A stretch of 7,182 bases of DNA. Origin: Pseudomonadota bacterium (GTDB lineage: Bacteria > Pseudomonadota > Gammaproteobacteria > Steroidobacterales > Steroidobacteraceae). A model generated the notes under the pieces. The model did no database searches and was not told the origin of the DNA. It worked only from the letters and a program-made list of their open reading frames with translations. Where the stretch lies: assembly GCA_021815905.1 (NCBI GenBank), contig JAKAZP010000131.1, positions 1-7,182 on the forward strand, given 5' to 3'. Positions 1-7,182 of this stretch are shown one piece after another. Position 1 is the first letter of the stretch; every line of letters begins with the position of its first letter. The translations under genes and the position numbers were made by a program.

Positions 1-58
1 CGGCGGCGACCGCATCGTCGACTGGCTCACCGGCGAGCAGCTGCCTCGGATCTGCTGA
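1..58 (+). CDS. hypE: Hydrogenase maturation protein HypE, C-terminal end only (partial)
   Basis: Reading from base 2, 18 codons are open to a TGA at 56-58 and encode GGDRIVDWLTGEQLPRIC. The last residues, Pro-Arg-Ile-Cys, are the hallmark tail of HypE. In that family the terminal cysteine receives a carbamoyl group from HypF, is dehydrated by HypE with ATP to a thiocyanate, and donates the cyanide ligand to the iron held by the HypC-HypD complex. The rest of the protein lies beyond the left edge, so its ATP-binding domain cannot be checked. The context supports the call: hypX, hypB and hypF follow immediately on the same strand. The fragment is short, so identification rests on the tail motif plus the neighbours. 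Confidence 0.85.
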   Translation, partial: GGDRIVDWLTGEQLPRIC

Positions 59-63
59 GGAGG
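57..63 (+). promoter_or_regulatory. Ribosome binding site of hypX
   Basis: GAGGAGG lies 10 bases before the ATG at 74 and overlaps the hypE stop codon (TGA, 56-58). This strong Shine-Dalgarno sequence fixes the hypX start and makes translational coupling with hypE likely. No promoter is visible in the 15-base gap. Confidence 0.75.
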
Positions 64-73
64 CGCGAAACCC

Positions 74-1768
74 ATGCGGATTCTCCTGCTCGCGCACGCC
101 TTCAACAGTCTCACCCAGCGACTGTTCGTCGAGCTCACCGAGTCAGGTCACGAGCTCTCCGTCGAGCTCGATGTGAGCGACGCCGTGACGCGCGAGGCGG
201 TCGAGCTGTTCGATCCGGATGTCATCCTCGCATCGTTCCTGAAGCGCGCCATCCCCGAGGACATCTGGCGTCGGCGCCGCTGCCTCATCGTCCATCCGGG
301 AATCGTCGGCGATCGGGGACCCTCGGCGCTCGACTGGGCCGTGCTCGCGGGTGAGACGACCTGGGGTGTCACCGTGCTCGAGGCGCGCGCGCAGCTCGAT
401 GCCGGTCCCATCTGGGCGAGCGAGGCCTTCCCCATGCGCGCGGCCACCAAATCGAGTCTCTATCGGGGCGAGGTGGCGGATGCCGCCACGCACGCGGTCA
501 TGTGCGCGCTCGAGAGGCTCGCGTCCGGCATCTACGAGCCGAGGTGGGCCGGGGAGTACGAGCCGCCCTCCCGCGGCCGCGCGCGCCCGGCGTGCCGCCC
601 GGCCGATCGCCGGATCGACTGGCAGTCGGACTCGAGCGAGCTCGTGCTGCGCAAGATCCGTAGCGCCGACGGCTCGCCCGGTGTGAGCGACACGATGTGG
701 GGGCGGCCCGTGCGGCTGTTCGACGCGCATCCGGCCGAGGGGGTCTCGGGTCCTCCGGGAGAGATCGTTGCCCGGTGCGGCGGGGCGCTGGCGCGCGCCA
801 CGCGCGACGGTGCGGTGTGGATCGGACACGTGCGCGAGGAGCGGGAGCTCGCCTTGAAGCTGCCGGCGGCGCGGGTGTTGGCCGCCGAAGCCGCGCAGCT
901 GCCCGCCGCGGCAGGATTCGAGCGCGTGCGTTACGAGGAGGAGGACGGCGTCGGACTGCTCTCGTTCGAGTTCTACAACGGCGCGCTCGGCACCGCCGAG
1001 TGCCGCGAGCTGCGCGAGCGCTACGCGGAGGCGCTCGGGCGCCCGACGCGCGTGCTGGTGCTGATGGGCGGGCGCGATTACTGGTCGAGCGGCATTCATC
1101 TCGGCCTCATCGAGGCCGCCGAGAGTCCCGCCGAGGAGTCCTGGGAGAGCATCAACGCCATCGACGATCTCGCGCGCGACATCATCCGGACCACCGACCG
1201 GCTCATCGTCTCGGCGCTGCGCGGCGGGGCCGGCGCGGGCGGAGTCTTTCTCGCGCTCGCGGCCGACGAGGTGTGGGCCTCGCGCGCCGCCGTGCTCAAC
1301 CCCCACTACAAGGACATGGGCAACCTCTACGGCTCGGAGTACTGGACGTATCTGCTGCCGCGCCGGGTGGGAAAGGAGAATGCCGAGCGCATCATGCAGC
1401 GCCGGCTCCCCATGGGAGTGCCCGAGGCCCGGCGGCTTGGAATCGTCGATCGGGAGCTGCCGCCCTCGGTGCGCGAGTGCGCGTCGCCGATCCTCGAGCT
1501 CGCCCGCGCGCTCGCACGGCAGGAGGGGCTCGCGGCGCGGATCGCCGGGAAGCGGCGCCGGCGCGAGGCGGACGAGCGCGAGCAGCCGCTCGAGACCTAC
1601 CGCGCGCGCGAGCTCGCGCGCATGCATCGCAACTTCTACGGCTTCGACCCGAGCTATCACGTCGCCCGTTACAACTTCATCCACAAGGTGCCGAAATCCC
1701 GCACGCCCCTGCCGCTCGCGCGCCACCGTGCGCGGCCCCTCGTTCGGAAGGAGAGCGCTCATGTGTGA
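74..1768 (+). CDS. hypX: Hydrogenase maturation factor HypX/HoxX (CO-ligand synthesis)
   Basis: A 564-residue protein with the two-part architecture of HypX. The N-terminal half (about 1-270) resembles formyl-tetrahydrofolate-dependent formyltransferases: His74 in a HPGI segment, then GDRGPSALDW (79-88), and Asp109 in LDAGPIW. The Asn usually two residues before that His in other formyltransferases reads Ile here. The C-terminal half (about 285-540) is crotonase/enoyl-CoA-hydratase-like: FEFYNGA (298-304), GIHLGLIEAAE (340-350), a Gly/Ala-rich oxyanion-type loop at 383-390, LNPHYKDMGNLYGSEYW (408-424), and the family's closing FYGFDPSYHVARYNF (521-535). By family knowledge the cytoplasmic enzyme takes the formyl group of formyl-THF, passes it to coenzyme A, and releases CO for the Fe(CN)2CO centre in the presence of oxygen. 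Length and both ends match the family. The start has a strong RBS; the stop overlaps the hypB start by 8 bases. The name hoxX is also used. Confidence 0.96.
   Translation: MRILLLAHAFNSLTQRLFVELTESGHELSVELDVSDAVTREAVELFDPDVILASFLKRAIPEDIWRRRRCLIVHPGIVGDRGPSALDWAVLAGETTWGVTVLEARAQLDAGPIWASEAFPMRAATKSSLYRGEVADAATHAVMCALERLASGIYEPRWAGEYEPPSRGRARPACRPADRRIDWQSDSSELVLRKIRSADGSPGVSDTMWGRPVRLFDAHPAEGVSGPPGEIVARCGGALARATRDGAVWIGHVREERELALKLPAARVLAAEAAQLPAAAGFERVRYEEEDGVGLLSFEFYNGALGTAECRELRERYAEALGRPTRVLVLMGGRDYWSSGIHLGLIEAAESPAEESWESINAIDDLARDIIRTTDRLIVSALRGGAGAGGVFLALAADEVWASRAAVLNPHYKDMGNLYGSEYWTYLLPRRVGKENAERIMQRRLPMGVPEARRLGIVDRELPPSVRECASPILELARALARQEGLAARIAGKRRRREADEREQPLETYRARELARMHRNFYGFDPSYHVARYNFIHKVPKSRTPLPLARHRARPLVRKESAHV
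1748..1753 (+). promoter_or_regulatory. Ribosome binding site of hypB
   Basis: AAGGAG, within a wider purine run at 1746-1755, sits 7 bases before the ATG at 1761, inside the last codons of hypX. It selects that ATG over the earlier in-frame start codons, which would give a protein about 127 residues longer and remove the N-terminal nickel motif from the terminus. Confidence 0.8.
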
Positions 1769-2597
1769 GAACTGTGGCTGCGCGGTGACCGAGGGGCGTG
1801 CGCAAGCGGCCGATGCGGCCGCGCGAGCGACCGGGCAGGCCGGGCCTGCCGCCGCTCGAGCGCACTCCGAATCGGTGACGGTGTTGCGCGATCTGCTCTC
1901 CGAGAACGACCGGATCGCCGCCCACAATCGCGAGCATTTCGACGCCCATGGCGTGCTCGCGATCAACCTCATGTCCTCCCCCGGGGCGGGTAAGACCGCG
2001 CTCCTCGAGCGCACGATCGAGGCGCTCGGGGCCCGCCTGCGGATGGCGGTGGTCGAGGGAGACCTCGCCACCGAGAACGATGCGCGCCGGATCCGCGCCA
2101 AGGGCGTGCCGGCGGTGCAGATCACGACCGGCAGCGCCTGCCATCTGGATGCCCGCATGGTGCACGATGCGCTGCACGAGATCGCCCTCGAGGGACTCGA
2201 TCTGCTGTTCATCGAGAACGTGGGCAATCTCGTGTGCCCCGCGAGCTTCGACCTCGGGCAGCACCTCGACGTGACGTTGCTGTCGGTGCCCGAGGGCGAC
2301 GACAAGCCGCAGAAGTATCCGGTGATGTTCCGCGCCTCCGACCTGCTGCTGCTCAGCAAGGCCGACCTGCTGCCGCTGCTGCCGGAGTTCGATCCGGCGC
2401 GAGCCGAGGCGAGCCTGCGCGAGATCGGCAGCTCGGTGCCCGTGATCCGCGTCTCGAGCCGCGCCGCGGGCGGTATCGCCTCCTGGTGCGAGTGGCTGAT
2501 GACCCACCTCGCGCGCACTCGCCCGATGTCCGGAAGTTCTCGCGCCGGCGAGCCGCGGAGGGGGCGTGGCATTTCCGCCGCCGGCGCCGGCCTCTGA
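1761..2597 (+). CDS. hypB: Hydrogenase nickel incorporation GTPase HypB
   Basis: A 278-residue GTPase that, with HypA, delivers nickel to the large subunit of [NiFe]-hydrogenases in the cytoplasm. The N-terminus MCENCGC has the CxxCGC high-affinity nickel site (Cys2, Cys5, Cys7). The G domain follows: Walker A SSPGAGKT (72-79), VEGD (98-101), IENVGN (151-156), and a SKAD guanine-specificity motif (199-202). The metal site of the G domain is intact (Cys127-His128 in GSACH, Cys159 in NLVCP). The linker at about 10-35 is Ala/Gln-rich and has no histidine run, so this is not the nickel-storing type known from rhizobia. The start is fixed by the CxxCGC motif and a strong RBS. The conserved fold seems to end near Trp245; the last 25 or so residues are an Arg/Ser/Gly-rich tail whose final codons overlap hypF by 32 bases. 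Confidence 0.97.
   Translation: MCENCGCAVTEGRAQAADAAARATGQAGPAAARAHSESVTVLRDLLSENDRIAAHNREHFDAHGVLAINLMSSPGAGKTALLERTIEALGARLRMAVVEGDLATENDARRIRAKGVPAVQITTGSACHLDARMVHDALHEIALEGLDLLFIENVGNLVCPASFDLGQHLDVTLLSVPEGDDKPQKYPVMFRASDLLLLSKADLLPLLPEFDPARAEASLREIGSSVPVIRVSSRAAGGIASWCEWLMTHLARTRPMSGSSRAGEPRRGRGISAAGAGL
2557..2561 (+). promoter_or_regulatory. Probable ribosome binding site of hypF
   Basis: GGAGG, inside a longer G-rich run at 2557-2564, lies 4 bases before a GTG at 2566, within the 3' end of hypB. The spacing is short, but the next in-frame GTG falls inside the conserved acylphosphatase motif (residue 33), so the start must be upstream of it and GTG 2566 is the best candidate. Confidence 0.5.
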
Positions 2598-4965
2598 GGC
2601 GAGCGCGGATCTGCCGGCCGGCGGGGCGCGGATCGCGCGCCGGCTGCGGCTCTCGGGCCACGTGCAGGGCGTCGGGTTCAGGCCGTTCGTCTATCGCCTC
2701 GCGAGCGAGCTCGCGCTCGCCGGCAACGTGCGCAATCTCACGGGCGAGGTCGAGATCCTGATCGAGGGCGCGCCGGGGGAGGTGGCGCGCTTCTGCCGCG
2801 ATGTCGTGACGCGCGCACCGCCCCTTGCGCGGCCGCGCCTGCTTTCGGTCCGGGAGGTTCCGCCCGGGCGCACGCGCGGATTCCAGATCCTCGACAGCGC
2901 CCGAGGGGAGCGGCCGCGCGTGTTCGTGCCCCCCGACTCCTTCACCTGCCCGCAGTGCCTGGCCGAGCTCAACGATCCGGCCGACCGTCGCTACCGCTAC
3001 CCCTTCATCAACTGCACTCAGTGCGGTCCGCGCTACACCCTCATCGTCTCGCTCCCCTACGACCGTCCCAACACCACGCTGTCGGAGTTTCCGCTGTGCG
3101 ATGCCTGTCGCGAACAGTACGAGAGTCCCGGCGACCGGCGCTTTCACGCCGAGCCCGTCGCCTGCGCGGCCTGCGGTCCGAAGCTCTGGCTGGAGGAGGC
3201 GCGAAGCGCCGGGGGCGCGCCGACCGCGGATGGGCCGCGGGAGCTGCCTGGCGAGCAGGCCATCGCACGCGCCGTCGCCCTGCTGCTCGCCGGTGGCATC
3301 GTCGCGGTCAAAGGTGTCGGCGGCTATCACCTGCTCTGCGACGCGACGAATGAGGCGGCGGTGCGGCGGCTGCGCGAGCGCAAGCGCCGCCCGGACAAGC
3401 CCCTCGCCGTCATGTTTCCGCAGCAGGGGGCGGACGGCCTGGAATGCGTGCGCCTCGCGCTCGAGCCGACGGATTGCGAGGCGCGACTGATCGGCTCGGC
3501 GGCGCGGCCCATCGTGCTCGCCCGCCGGCGAGCCGGGGCGAGCCTGGCGCCGTCGGTGGCGCCCGGGCTCGCCGAGATCGGCGCCTTTCTTCCCTACAGT
3601 CCGCTGCATCATCTGTTGCTCGCCGACGCGGACCGGCCGCTCATCGCCACCTCGGGCAATCCGAGCGGCGAGCCGGTACTCACGGACCCGACGGATGCCC
3701 GTGCGCGCCTGACATCCATCGCCGACGCCTGTCTGCATCACGACCGGCCGATCGCCCGTCCCGCGGATGATTCCGTCGTGCGCACCGTGGCCGGGCGGCC
3801 CCGGACGCTGCGGCTCGGAAGAGGGCTCGGACCGCTCGAGCTCGAGCTGCCCTGGCGACTCGCGCATCCGGTGCTCGCGACCGGCGGCCACCTCAAGACG
3901 ACGATCGCGCTCGCCTGGGAGGACCGCGTCGTGATGTCCCCGCACATCGCGGACATGGGAACCGCGCGCAGCATTCGCGTGCTCGAGCAGGTGGCGGGCG
4001 ATTTGCAGCGCCTCTACGGCGTGCGTGCGGCCGAGGTCGTCTGCGATGCCCACCCGGACTATGCGACCACACGCTGGGCGGAGTCCCGCGGTCTGCCCGT
4101 GACGCGCATCCTGCATCATCACGCGCATGCATCGGGGGTGGCGGGTGAGACGCACCCGACCGGCACGATGTTGGTCTTCGCCTGGGATGGCGCGGGCCTC
4201 GGCGAGGATGGCGCCCTCTGGGGAGGGGAGAGCTTTCTCGGCGTGCCCGGCGCCTGGCGGCGCGTCGCGAGCCTGCGGCCCTTCCGGCTTCCAGGCGGCG
4301 ATCTCGCCGCGCGCGCCCCGTGGCGCAGCGCCGCCGCCGTGTGCTGGGAGATCGGGGCCGAGCCGCCCTGCGCACCCGGGGACGCCGTGGTGCGGCAGGC
4401 ATGGCGCAGGGGCGTCAACTGCATCGCGAGCAGCTCGGCCGGCAGGCTCTTCGATGCCGCCGCCGCGCTGGTTCTCGACCTGCGGCAGATGAGCTTCGAG
4501 GGGCAGGCGCCGATGCTGCTCGAGGCCGCGGCCGCCCGGGCGAGCGCCGCCGGGTGCGGGGCGGCGTGCGAGCCGATGCCGCTCAACGATGACGAGAGCG
4601 GCGTGTGGCGAGCCGATTGGGAGCCGCTCATCCGATGGCTGCTCGAGGCGCGCGGCAGCCCCGAGGAGCGCGCGCAAGTCGTTCACCGGGCGCTCGCCGG
4701 GACCATCGCGGCCGTGGCGTCGCGCGCGCGAGACCGTCACGGGATCGATCGCGTGGCGCTCACCGGCGGGGTGTTTCAGAACGCGCTGCTCGCGGACCTT
4801 GCGAGCCGGCAGCTCACCGGGCGGGGCTTCACGGTCCTGCTGCCCGAGCGCGTACCCTGCAATGACGGCGGCTTGAGCTACGGGCAGGTGATCGAGTTCG
4901 CCGCGCGCCAGGCCTCGGGCGGCTCTCCCGAGCTCACTCCATGTGCCAGCCGTGGCTCACGATGA
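2566..4965 (+). CDS. hypF: Carbamoyltransferase HypF (cyanide-ligand synthesis)
   Basis: A 799-residue protein with all HypF domains in order. Acylphosphatase-like, about 28-115: [14 protein letters not shown] (31-44) with Arg39, and Asn57. Two four-cysteine zinc sites: Cys128/131/150/153 and Cys178/181/200/203. YrdC-like, about 230-420: [12 protein letters not shown] (249-260), KPLAVM (278-283), SGNPSGEP (363-370), DDSVVR (401-406). Kae1-like C-terminal domain: HHHAHAS (517-523), [10 protein letters not shown] (540-549), GGVFQNALL (734-742), [10 protein letters not shown] (765-774). The family hydrolyses carbamoyl phosphate, forms carbamoyl-adenylate with ATP, and carbamoylates the C-terminal Cys of HypE, whose tail is visible at the left edge. 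It acts in the cytoplasm. The start is a GTG overlapping hypB by 32 bases. After SYGQVIEFA the last 16 or so residues look like a non-conserved run-on that crosses the 3' end of the convergent dehydrogenase gene. No frameshift or lost key residue is seen. Confidence 0.97.
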   Translation: MAFPPPAPASEASADLPAGGARIARRLRLSGHVQGVGFRPFVYRLASELALAGNVRNLTGEVEILIEGAPGEVARFCRDVVTRAPPLARPRLLSVREVPPGRTRGFQILDSARGERPRVFVPPDSFTCPQCLAELNDPADRRYRYPFINCTQCGPRYTLIVSLPYDRPNTTLSEFPLCDACREQYESPGDRRFHAEPVACAACGPKLWLEEARSAGGAPTADGPRELPGEQAIARAVALLLAGGIVAVKGVGGYHLLCDATNEAAVRRLRERKRRPDKPLAVMFPQQGADGLECVRLALEPTDCEARLIGSAARPIVLARRRAGASLAPSVAPGLAEIGAFLPYSPLHHLLLADADRPLIATSGNPSGEPVLTDPTDARARLTSIADACLHHDRPIARPADDSVVRTVAGRPRTLRLGRGLGPLELELPWRLAHPVLATGGHLKTTIALAWEDRVVMSPHIADMGTARSIRVLEQVAGDLQRLYGVRAAEVVCDAHPDYATTRWAESRGLPVTRILHHHAHASGVAGETHPTGTMLVFAWDGAGLGEDGALWGGESFLGVPGAWRRVASLRPFRLPGGDLAARAPWRSAAAVCWEIGAEPPCAPGDAVVRQAWRRGVNCIASSSAGRLFDAAAALVLDLRQMSFEGQAPMLLEAAAARASAAGCGAACEPMPLNDDESGVWRADWEPLIRWLLEARGSPEERAQVVHRALAGTIAAVASRARDRHGIDRVALTGGVFQNALLADLASRQLTGRGFTVLLPERVPCNDGGLSYGQVIEFAARQASGGSPELTPCASRGSR

Positions 4966-5731
4966 GCGACTGGCCGGTGAGCGCGCCCGAATCGACCGAG
5001 GCGAAGAAGACGGCGGCCTCGGCGACGTCCTCGGAGGTCGTGAACTTTCCGTCCACGGTCTCCTTCAGCATCACATCGCGGATCACGGCCTCCTCGGAGA
5101 TGCCGAGCGCGCGCGCCTGCTCGGGGATCTGCCGCTCGACGAGGGGCGTGCGCACGAAGCCCGGGCAGATCACGTTGGCGCGCACTCCATGCCGCGCGCC
5201 CTCCTTGGCCACCGCCCGGGCGAGCCCGAGGAGGCCATGCTTGGCGGTGACATAGGGGGCCTTCAGGAGCGAGGCCTCCTTGGAGTGCACCGAGCCCACG
5301 TAGATGATGCTGCCGTCCCCCCGCGCGTACATGTGCCTGAGCGCCGCGCGCGTGGCGAGGAAGGCGCCGTCGAGGTGCACCGCCAGCATGCGCCGCCAGT
5401 CCTCGAGCGAGAGCGCCTCGATCGGACAGACGATCTGGATCCCGGCATTGCTCACCAGGACGTCGATGCGTCCGAAGGTCTCGATGACCCGCTCGGTTCC
5501 CGCATCGACCTCGGCCTCGCTCGCGACGTCCATGGCGAGAGCGAGCGCCGGAAGCCCCGAGGCGGCAATCTCCGCCGCCGCCTTCTCCGCCGCCGGCCGG
5601 TCGATGTCGGCGAGGGCGACCTTCGCGCCTTCGCGTGCGAAGGCGCGGGCGATCTCGAGCCCGATGCCGCTCGCCGCGCCGGTCACCAGCGCCACCTTGT
5701 CCGCGAGCCGTCTCGTGCGTGGCTTTCGCAC
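4934..5731 (-). CDS. bdhA: 3-hydroxybutyrate dehydrogenase (short-chain dehydrogenase/reductase)
   Basis: About 265 residues from the GTG at 5731. It is a classical SDR: cofactor motif TGAASGIG (17-24), NAG (95-97), Ser147, Tyr160 and Lys164 (YVTAK). Asp57 in AMDVAS and the region after the glycine motif suit NAD(H). Subfamily signs point to D-3-hydroxybutyrate dehydrogenase, which interconverts 3-hydroxybutyrate and acetoacetate, often in polyhydroxybutyrate use: SVHSKEAS (147-154), [43 protein letters not shown], and the end [10 protein letters not shown]. The tetrad Asn position holds His119. An ATG at 5776 would add 15 residues, but that stretch lies over the receptor's conserved C-terminal codons and has no RBS. 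The GTG has only a weak GAG upstream, so the start is uncertain. It follows the receptor by about 16 bases, and its 3' end overlaps hypF. A dehydrogenase for another short hydroxy acid is possible but less likely. Confidence 0.87.
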   Translation of the reverse strand: MRKPRTRRLADKVALVTGAASGIGLEIARAFAREGAKVALADIDRPAAEKAAAEIAASGLPALALAMDVASEAEVDAGTERVIETFGRIDVLVSNAGIQIVCPIEALSLEDWRRMLAVHLDGAFLATRAALRHMYARGDGSIIYVGSVHSKEASLLKAPYVTAKHGLLGLARAVAKEGARHGVRANVICPGFVRTPLVERQIPEQARALGISEEAVIRDVMLKETVDGKFTTSEDVAEAAVFFASVDSGALTGQSLIVSHGWHME

Positions 5732-5747
5732 CGGATGCGCTCGCGAC

Positions 5748-7182
5748 TCAGTAGTGGTAGGTGAGGGTCGCCGCATACGTGCGCGGCGGCCCGTAGAAAC
5801 CGATCTGGCTCACCCCGCCGATGAACGAGTTCGCGGGTGAGAGCGGCGGATTTCCGAAGTCGTATCCGGCGACGCGGTAGTACTCGTTGGTCAGGTTCTT
5901 GCCGTCGAGCGCCAGACGCCAGTGGCCGTTCGCCGTGGTGAACGCAAGTCCCGCGTCGAGCAGCCCGTAGGCGGGCTGATCGGTCAGGCTCGGAGTCGTA
6001 TTCGCCACCTTGGTGAAGCTGCGCCAGTCGTAGTCGGCGTGTGCGAGGAGCGCGCCCGAGGAGAAGAACCAGGTGTAGGCGGCATTGCCCGAGACCGTCC
6101 AGTGCGGCGCGTTGATCGGACGATTCTCGCTCGCGACGTTCACCGCTCCGGTGCCCGAGCCGCAGCCCGGGGCGGCGGTGAACACGCTGCACGGGATGAG
6201 GTAGTCCTGGTAGTAGGAGTCGAGATACCCGAGGTTCAGGCCCAGGGTGAGCGAGCGGCTCGCCCGCCAGGCCGACTGGAGCTCCGCGCCCTGGTTGATC
6301 TGCTTGCCGGCGTTCAGCACCGCGGTGAGATTGGTGGGGGCGCCGGCGTACTCCACGAACTGCTGCACCCCGATCTGCGCGTCCGTGTACGGGTCGTAGA
6401 AGGCGGTCAGGTTGAGGAGCAGCGTGTCATCGAGCCAGGTGGACTTGAGTCCGACCTCGTAGTTGTTGGCGACCTCGGAGGCGTAACCGTTCTCGGTTCC
6501 CGGGAACACCGCCGCGTTGCCGCGCATGTCGAAGCCGCCGCTCAGGAACCCGCGGCTGTACATGACGTAGCCCATGATGGCCGGCGTGAAGTGATAGTCG
6601 AGCCCGAGCCGCGGGGTGACGTTCACGAACGGGCGGGCGCGGTTGTAGTCGGTGACCACTCCGGGAAAGGGAAAGAACCCGCTCGGCACCGCGTTCGGGT
6701 CGAAGAAGGTCTGGTTCGGCTGCAGCTGGTCGGGAGCGATGCTCGCGTAGTCCGCCTGGTACACGTGCGCGCTCTTGCGGTCCTCGTTCCAGCGCACGCC
6801 GGTGTCGAGGTTGAGCCGGCGCGTGAGCTTCCAGGAGGTGTCGCCGTAGACGGCGTAGCTCTTGGTGTGCACGCAGCCCTGGACGAGCTCCGTGATGTAC
6901 AGATCGTAGGCTGGGACCCCGAGCAGGGTCAGCGTGCCGATCGAGGCGTTGTAGTCGCCGCAGGCGGTGCTGTTCATGAAGAAGACGCCGCCGACCCCCT
7001 TCACCAGGCGATTGGTGAAGGTCAGCCGACCCTCGGCCGAGGTCTGCTGATCGTGGTACAGGGCGGGAACCTGGAACAGGTTCTGGTTGGTCTCGGAGAA
7101 ATTGATGAACTGCTGGCCGTGCCCCTCGTAGTAGGCGCCGATCAGCGTGAGATCGAGGTGGTGGGTGAGATCCTGGGTATAG
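5748..7182 (-). CDS. TonB-dependent outer-membrane receptor, C-terminal part of the beta-barrel (partial)
   Basis: The frame is open from the right edge to a TGA at 5748-5750, giving 477 visible residues. The GTG at 7004 is an internal valine, not the start: 59 further in-frame codons precede it (beginning [20 protein letters not shown]). The N-terminal signal peptide, TonB box and plug are outside. What is seen is typical barrel sequence: alternating aromatic strands, RWNEDRK (130-136), PRLGLDYHF (190-198), [14 protein letters not shown] (205-218), [11 protein letters not shown] (239-249), the late receptor motif NLTNEYY (429-435), and an aromatic C-terminal strand ending in Tyr. Two close cysteine pairs (74/103 and 331/340) may form disulfides in external loops. 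The family takes up siderophores, cobalamin, sugars or other large substrates with energy from TonB-ExbBD; the substrate cannot be told from this part. G+C looks lower than in the hyp genes, as usual for barrel genes. Confidence 0.93.
   Translation of the reverse strand, partial: YTQDLTHHLDLTLIGAYYEGHGQQFINFSETNQNLFQVPALYHDQQTSAEGRLTFTNRLVKGVGGVFFMNSTACGDYNASIGTLTLLGVPAYDLYITELVQGCVHTKSYAVYGDTSWKLTRRLNLDTGVRWNEDRKSAHVYQADYASIAPDQLQPNQTFFDPNAVPSGFFPFPGVVTDYNRARPFVNVTPRLGLDYHFTPAIMGYVMYSRGFLSGGFDMRGNAAVFPGTENGYASEVANNYEVGLKSTWLDDTLLLNLTAFYDPYTDAQIGVQQFVEYAGAPTNLTAVLNAGKQINQGAELQSAWRASRSLTLGLNLGYLDSYYQDYLIPCSVFTAAPGCGSGTGAVNVASENRPINAPHWTVSGNAAYTWFFSSGALLAHADYDWRSFTKVANTTPSLTDQPAYGLLDAGLAFTTANGHWRLALDGKNLTNEYYRVAGYDFGNPPLSPANSFIGGVSQIGFYGPPRTYAATLTYHY

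Noticed and set aside
1380..1760. Upstream in-frame extension of hypB to give a 405-residue protein.
   Set aside because: The extra part lies over conserved HypX codons and is low-complexity. The MCENCGC nickel motif belongs at the very N-terminus, and ATG 1761 has a strong RBS.
143..2572. A very long open frame on the minus strand (809 codons) opposite hypX and hypB.
   Set aside because: It is Arg/Ala/Gly/Pro-rich with no recognisable motif, and it lies opposite two clear genes. In high-GC DNA with G/C at third positions, antisense frames stay open by composition alone.
2353..4740. A second long minus-strand frame (795 codons) opposite hypB and hypF.
   Set aside because: It has the same compositional artefact: the translation has the His/Arg/Gly-rich look of a shadow frame, and the plus strand carries an unmistakable full-length HypF.
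4943..5764. A 273-codon plus-strand frame opposite the dehydrogenase.
   Set aside because: Its translation is a Gly/Arg/Asp-rich shadow with no motif, while the minus strand encodes a complete SDR with cofactor and catalytic motifs.
5732..5776. ATG at 5776 as the start of the dehydrogenase.
   Set aside because: The 15 added residues are a frame-shifted reading over the receptor's conserved last strand, no RBS precedes it, and the family normally begins close to the KVALVTG strand. It is not excluded, since overlaps of this size occur elsewhere in the window.
7002..7004. GTG at 7004 as the start of a 418-residue receptor.
   Set aside because: The frame stays open upstream to the window edge with good barrel-like sequence, and a receptor beginning mid-barrel without a plug would not work. 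The gene is simply cut by the edge.

Overview
This is a high-GC, almost entirely coding window from a Gram-negative bacterium. The outer-membrane TonB-dependent receptor shows the Gram-negative envelope. The strong G/C bias at third codon positions and the gene families fit a proteobacterium (gamma or beta), but the sequence does not fix the genus. The presence of HypX, the maturation factor that lets cells make the active-site CO ligand when oxygen is present, suggests a bacterium that uses an [NiFe]-hydrogenase under oxic or micro-oxic conditions.

Left part (1-4965, + strand): the end of a [NiFe]-hydrogenase maturation operon in the order hypE (last 18 codons only), hypX/hoxX, hypB, hypF. 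The genes are packed tightly. The hypX ribosome binding site overlaps the hypE stop, hypX and hypB overlap by 8 bases, and hypB and hypF overlap by 32 bases. Together they build and load the Fe(CN)2CO-Ni centre. HypF activates carbamoyl phosphate and transfers the carbamoyl group to the C-terminal cysteine of HypE, where it becomes the cyanide ligand. HypX supplies CO from a formyl group. HypB is the GTPase that helps insert nickel. No hydrogenase structural gene, hypA, hypC or hypD lies inside the window; they are expected further left or elsewhere.

Right part (4934-7182, - strand): a 3-hydroxybutyrate dehydrogenase of the short-chain dehydrogenase family (bdhA-like), preceded on the same strand by the C-terminal 477 residues of a TonB-dependent outer-membrane receptor whose 5' end is beyond the right edge. 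These two are only about 16 bases apart and could be co-transcribed. The two gene blocks converge and their 3' ends overlap by 32 bases at 4934-4965, leaving no intergenic space.

There are no RNA genes, mobile elements, CRISPR arrays or long non-coding stretches. I found no convincing undescribed system. The points worth checking are the gene order, the overlapping gene ends, and a few residue substitutions.
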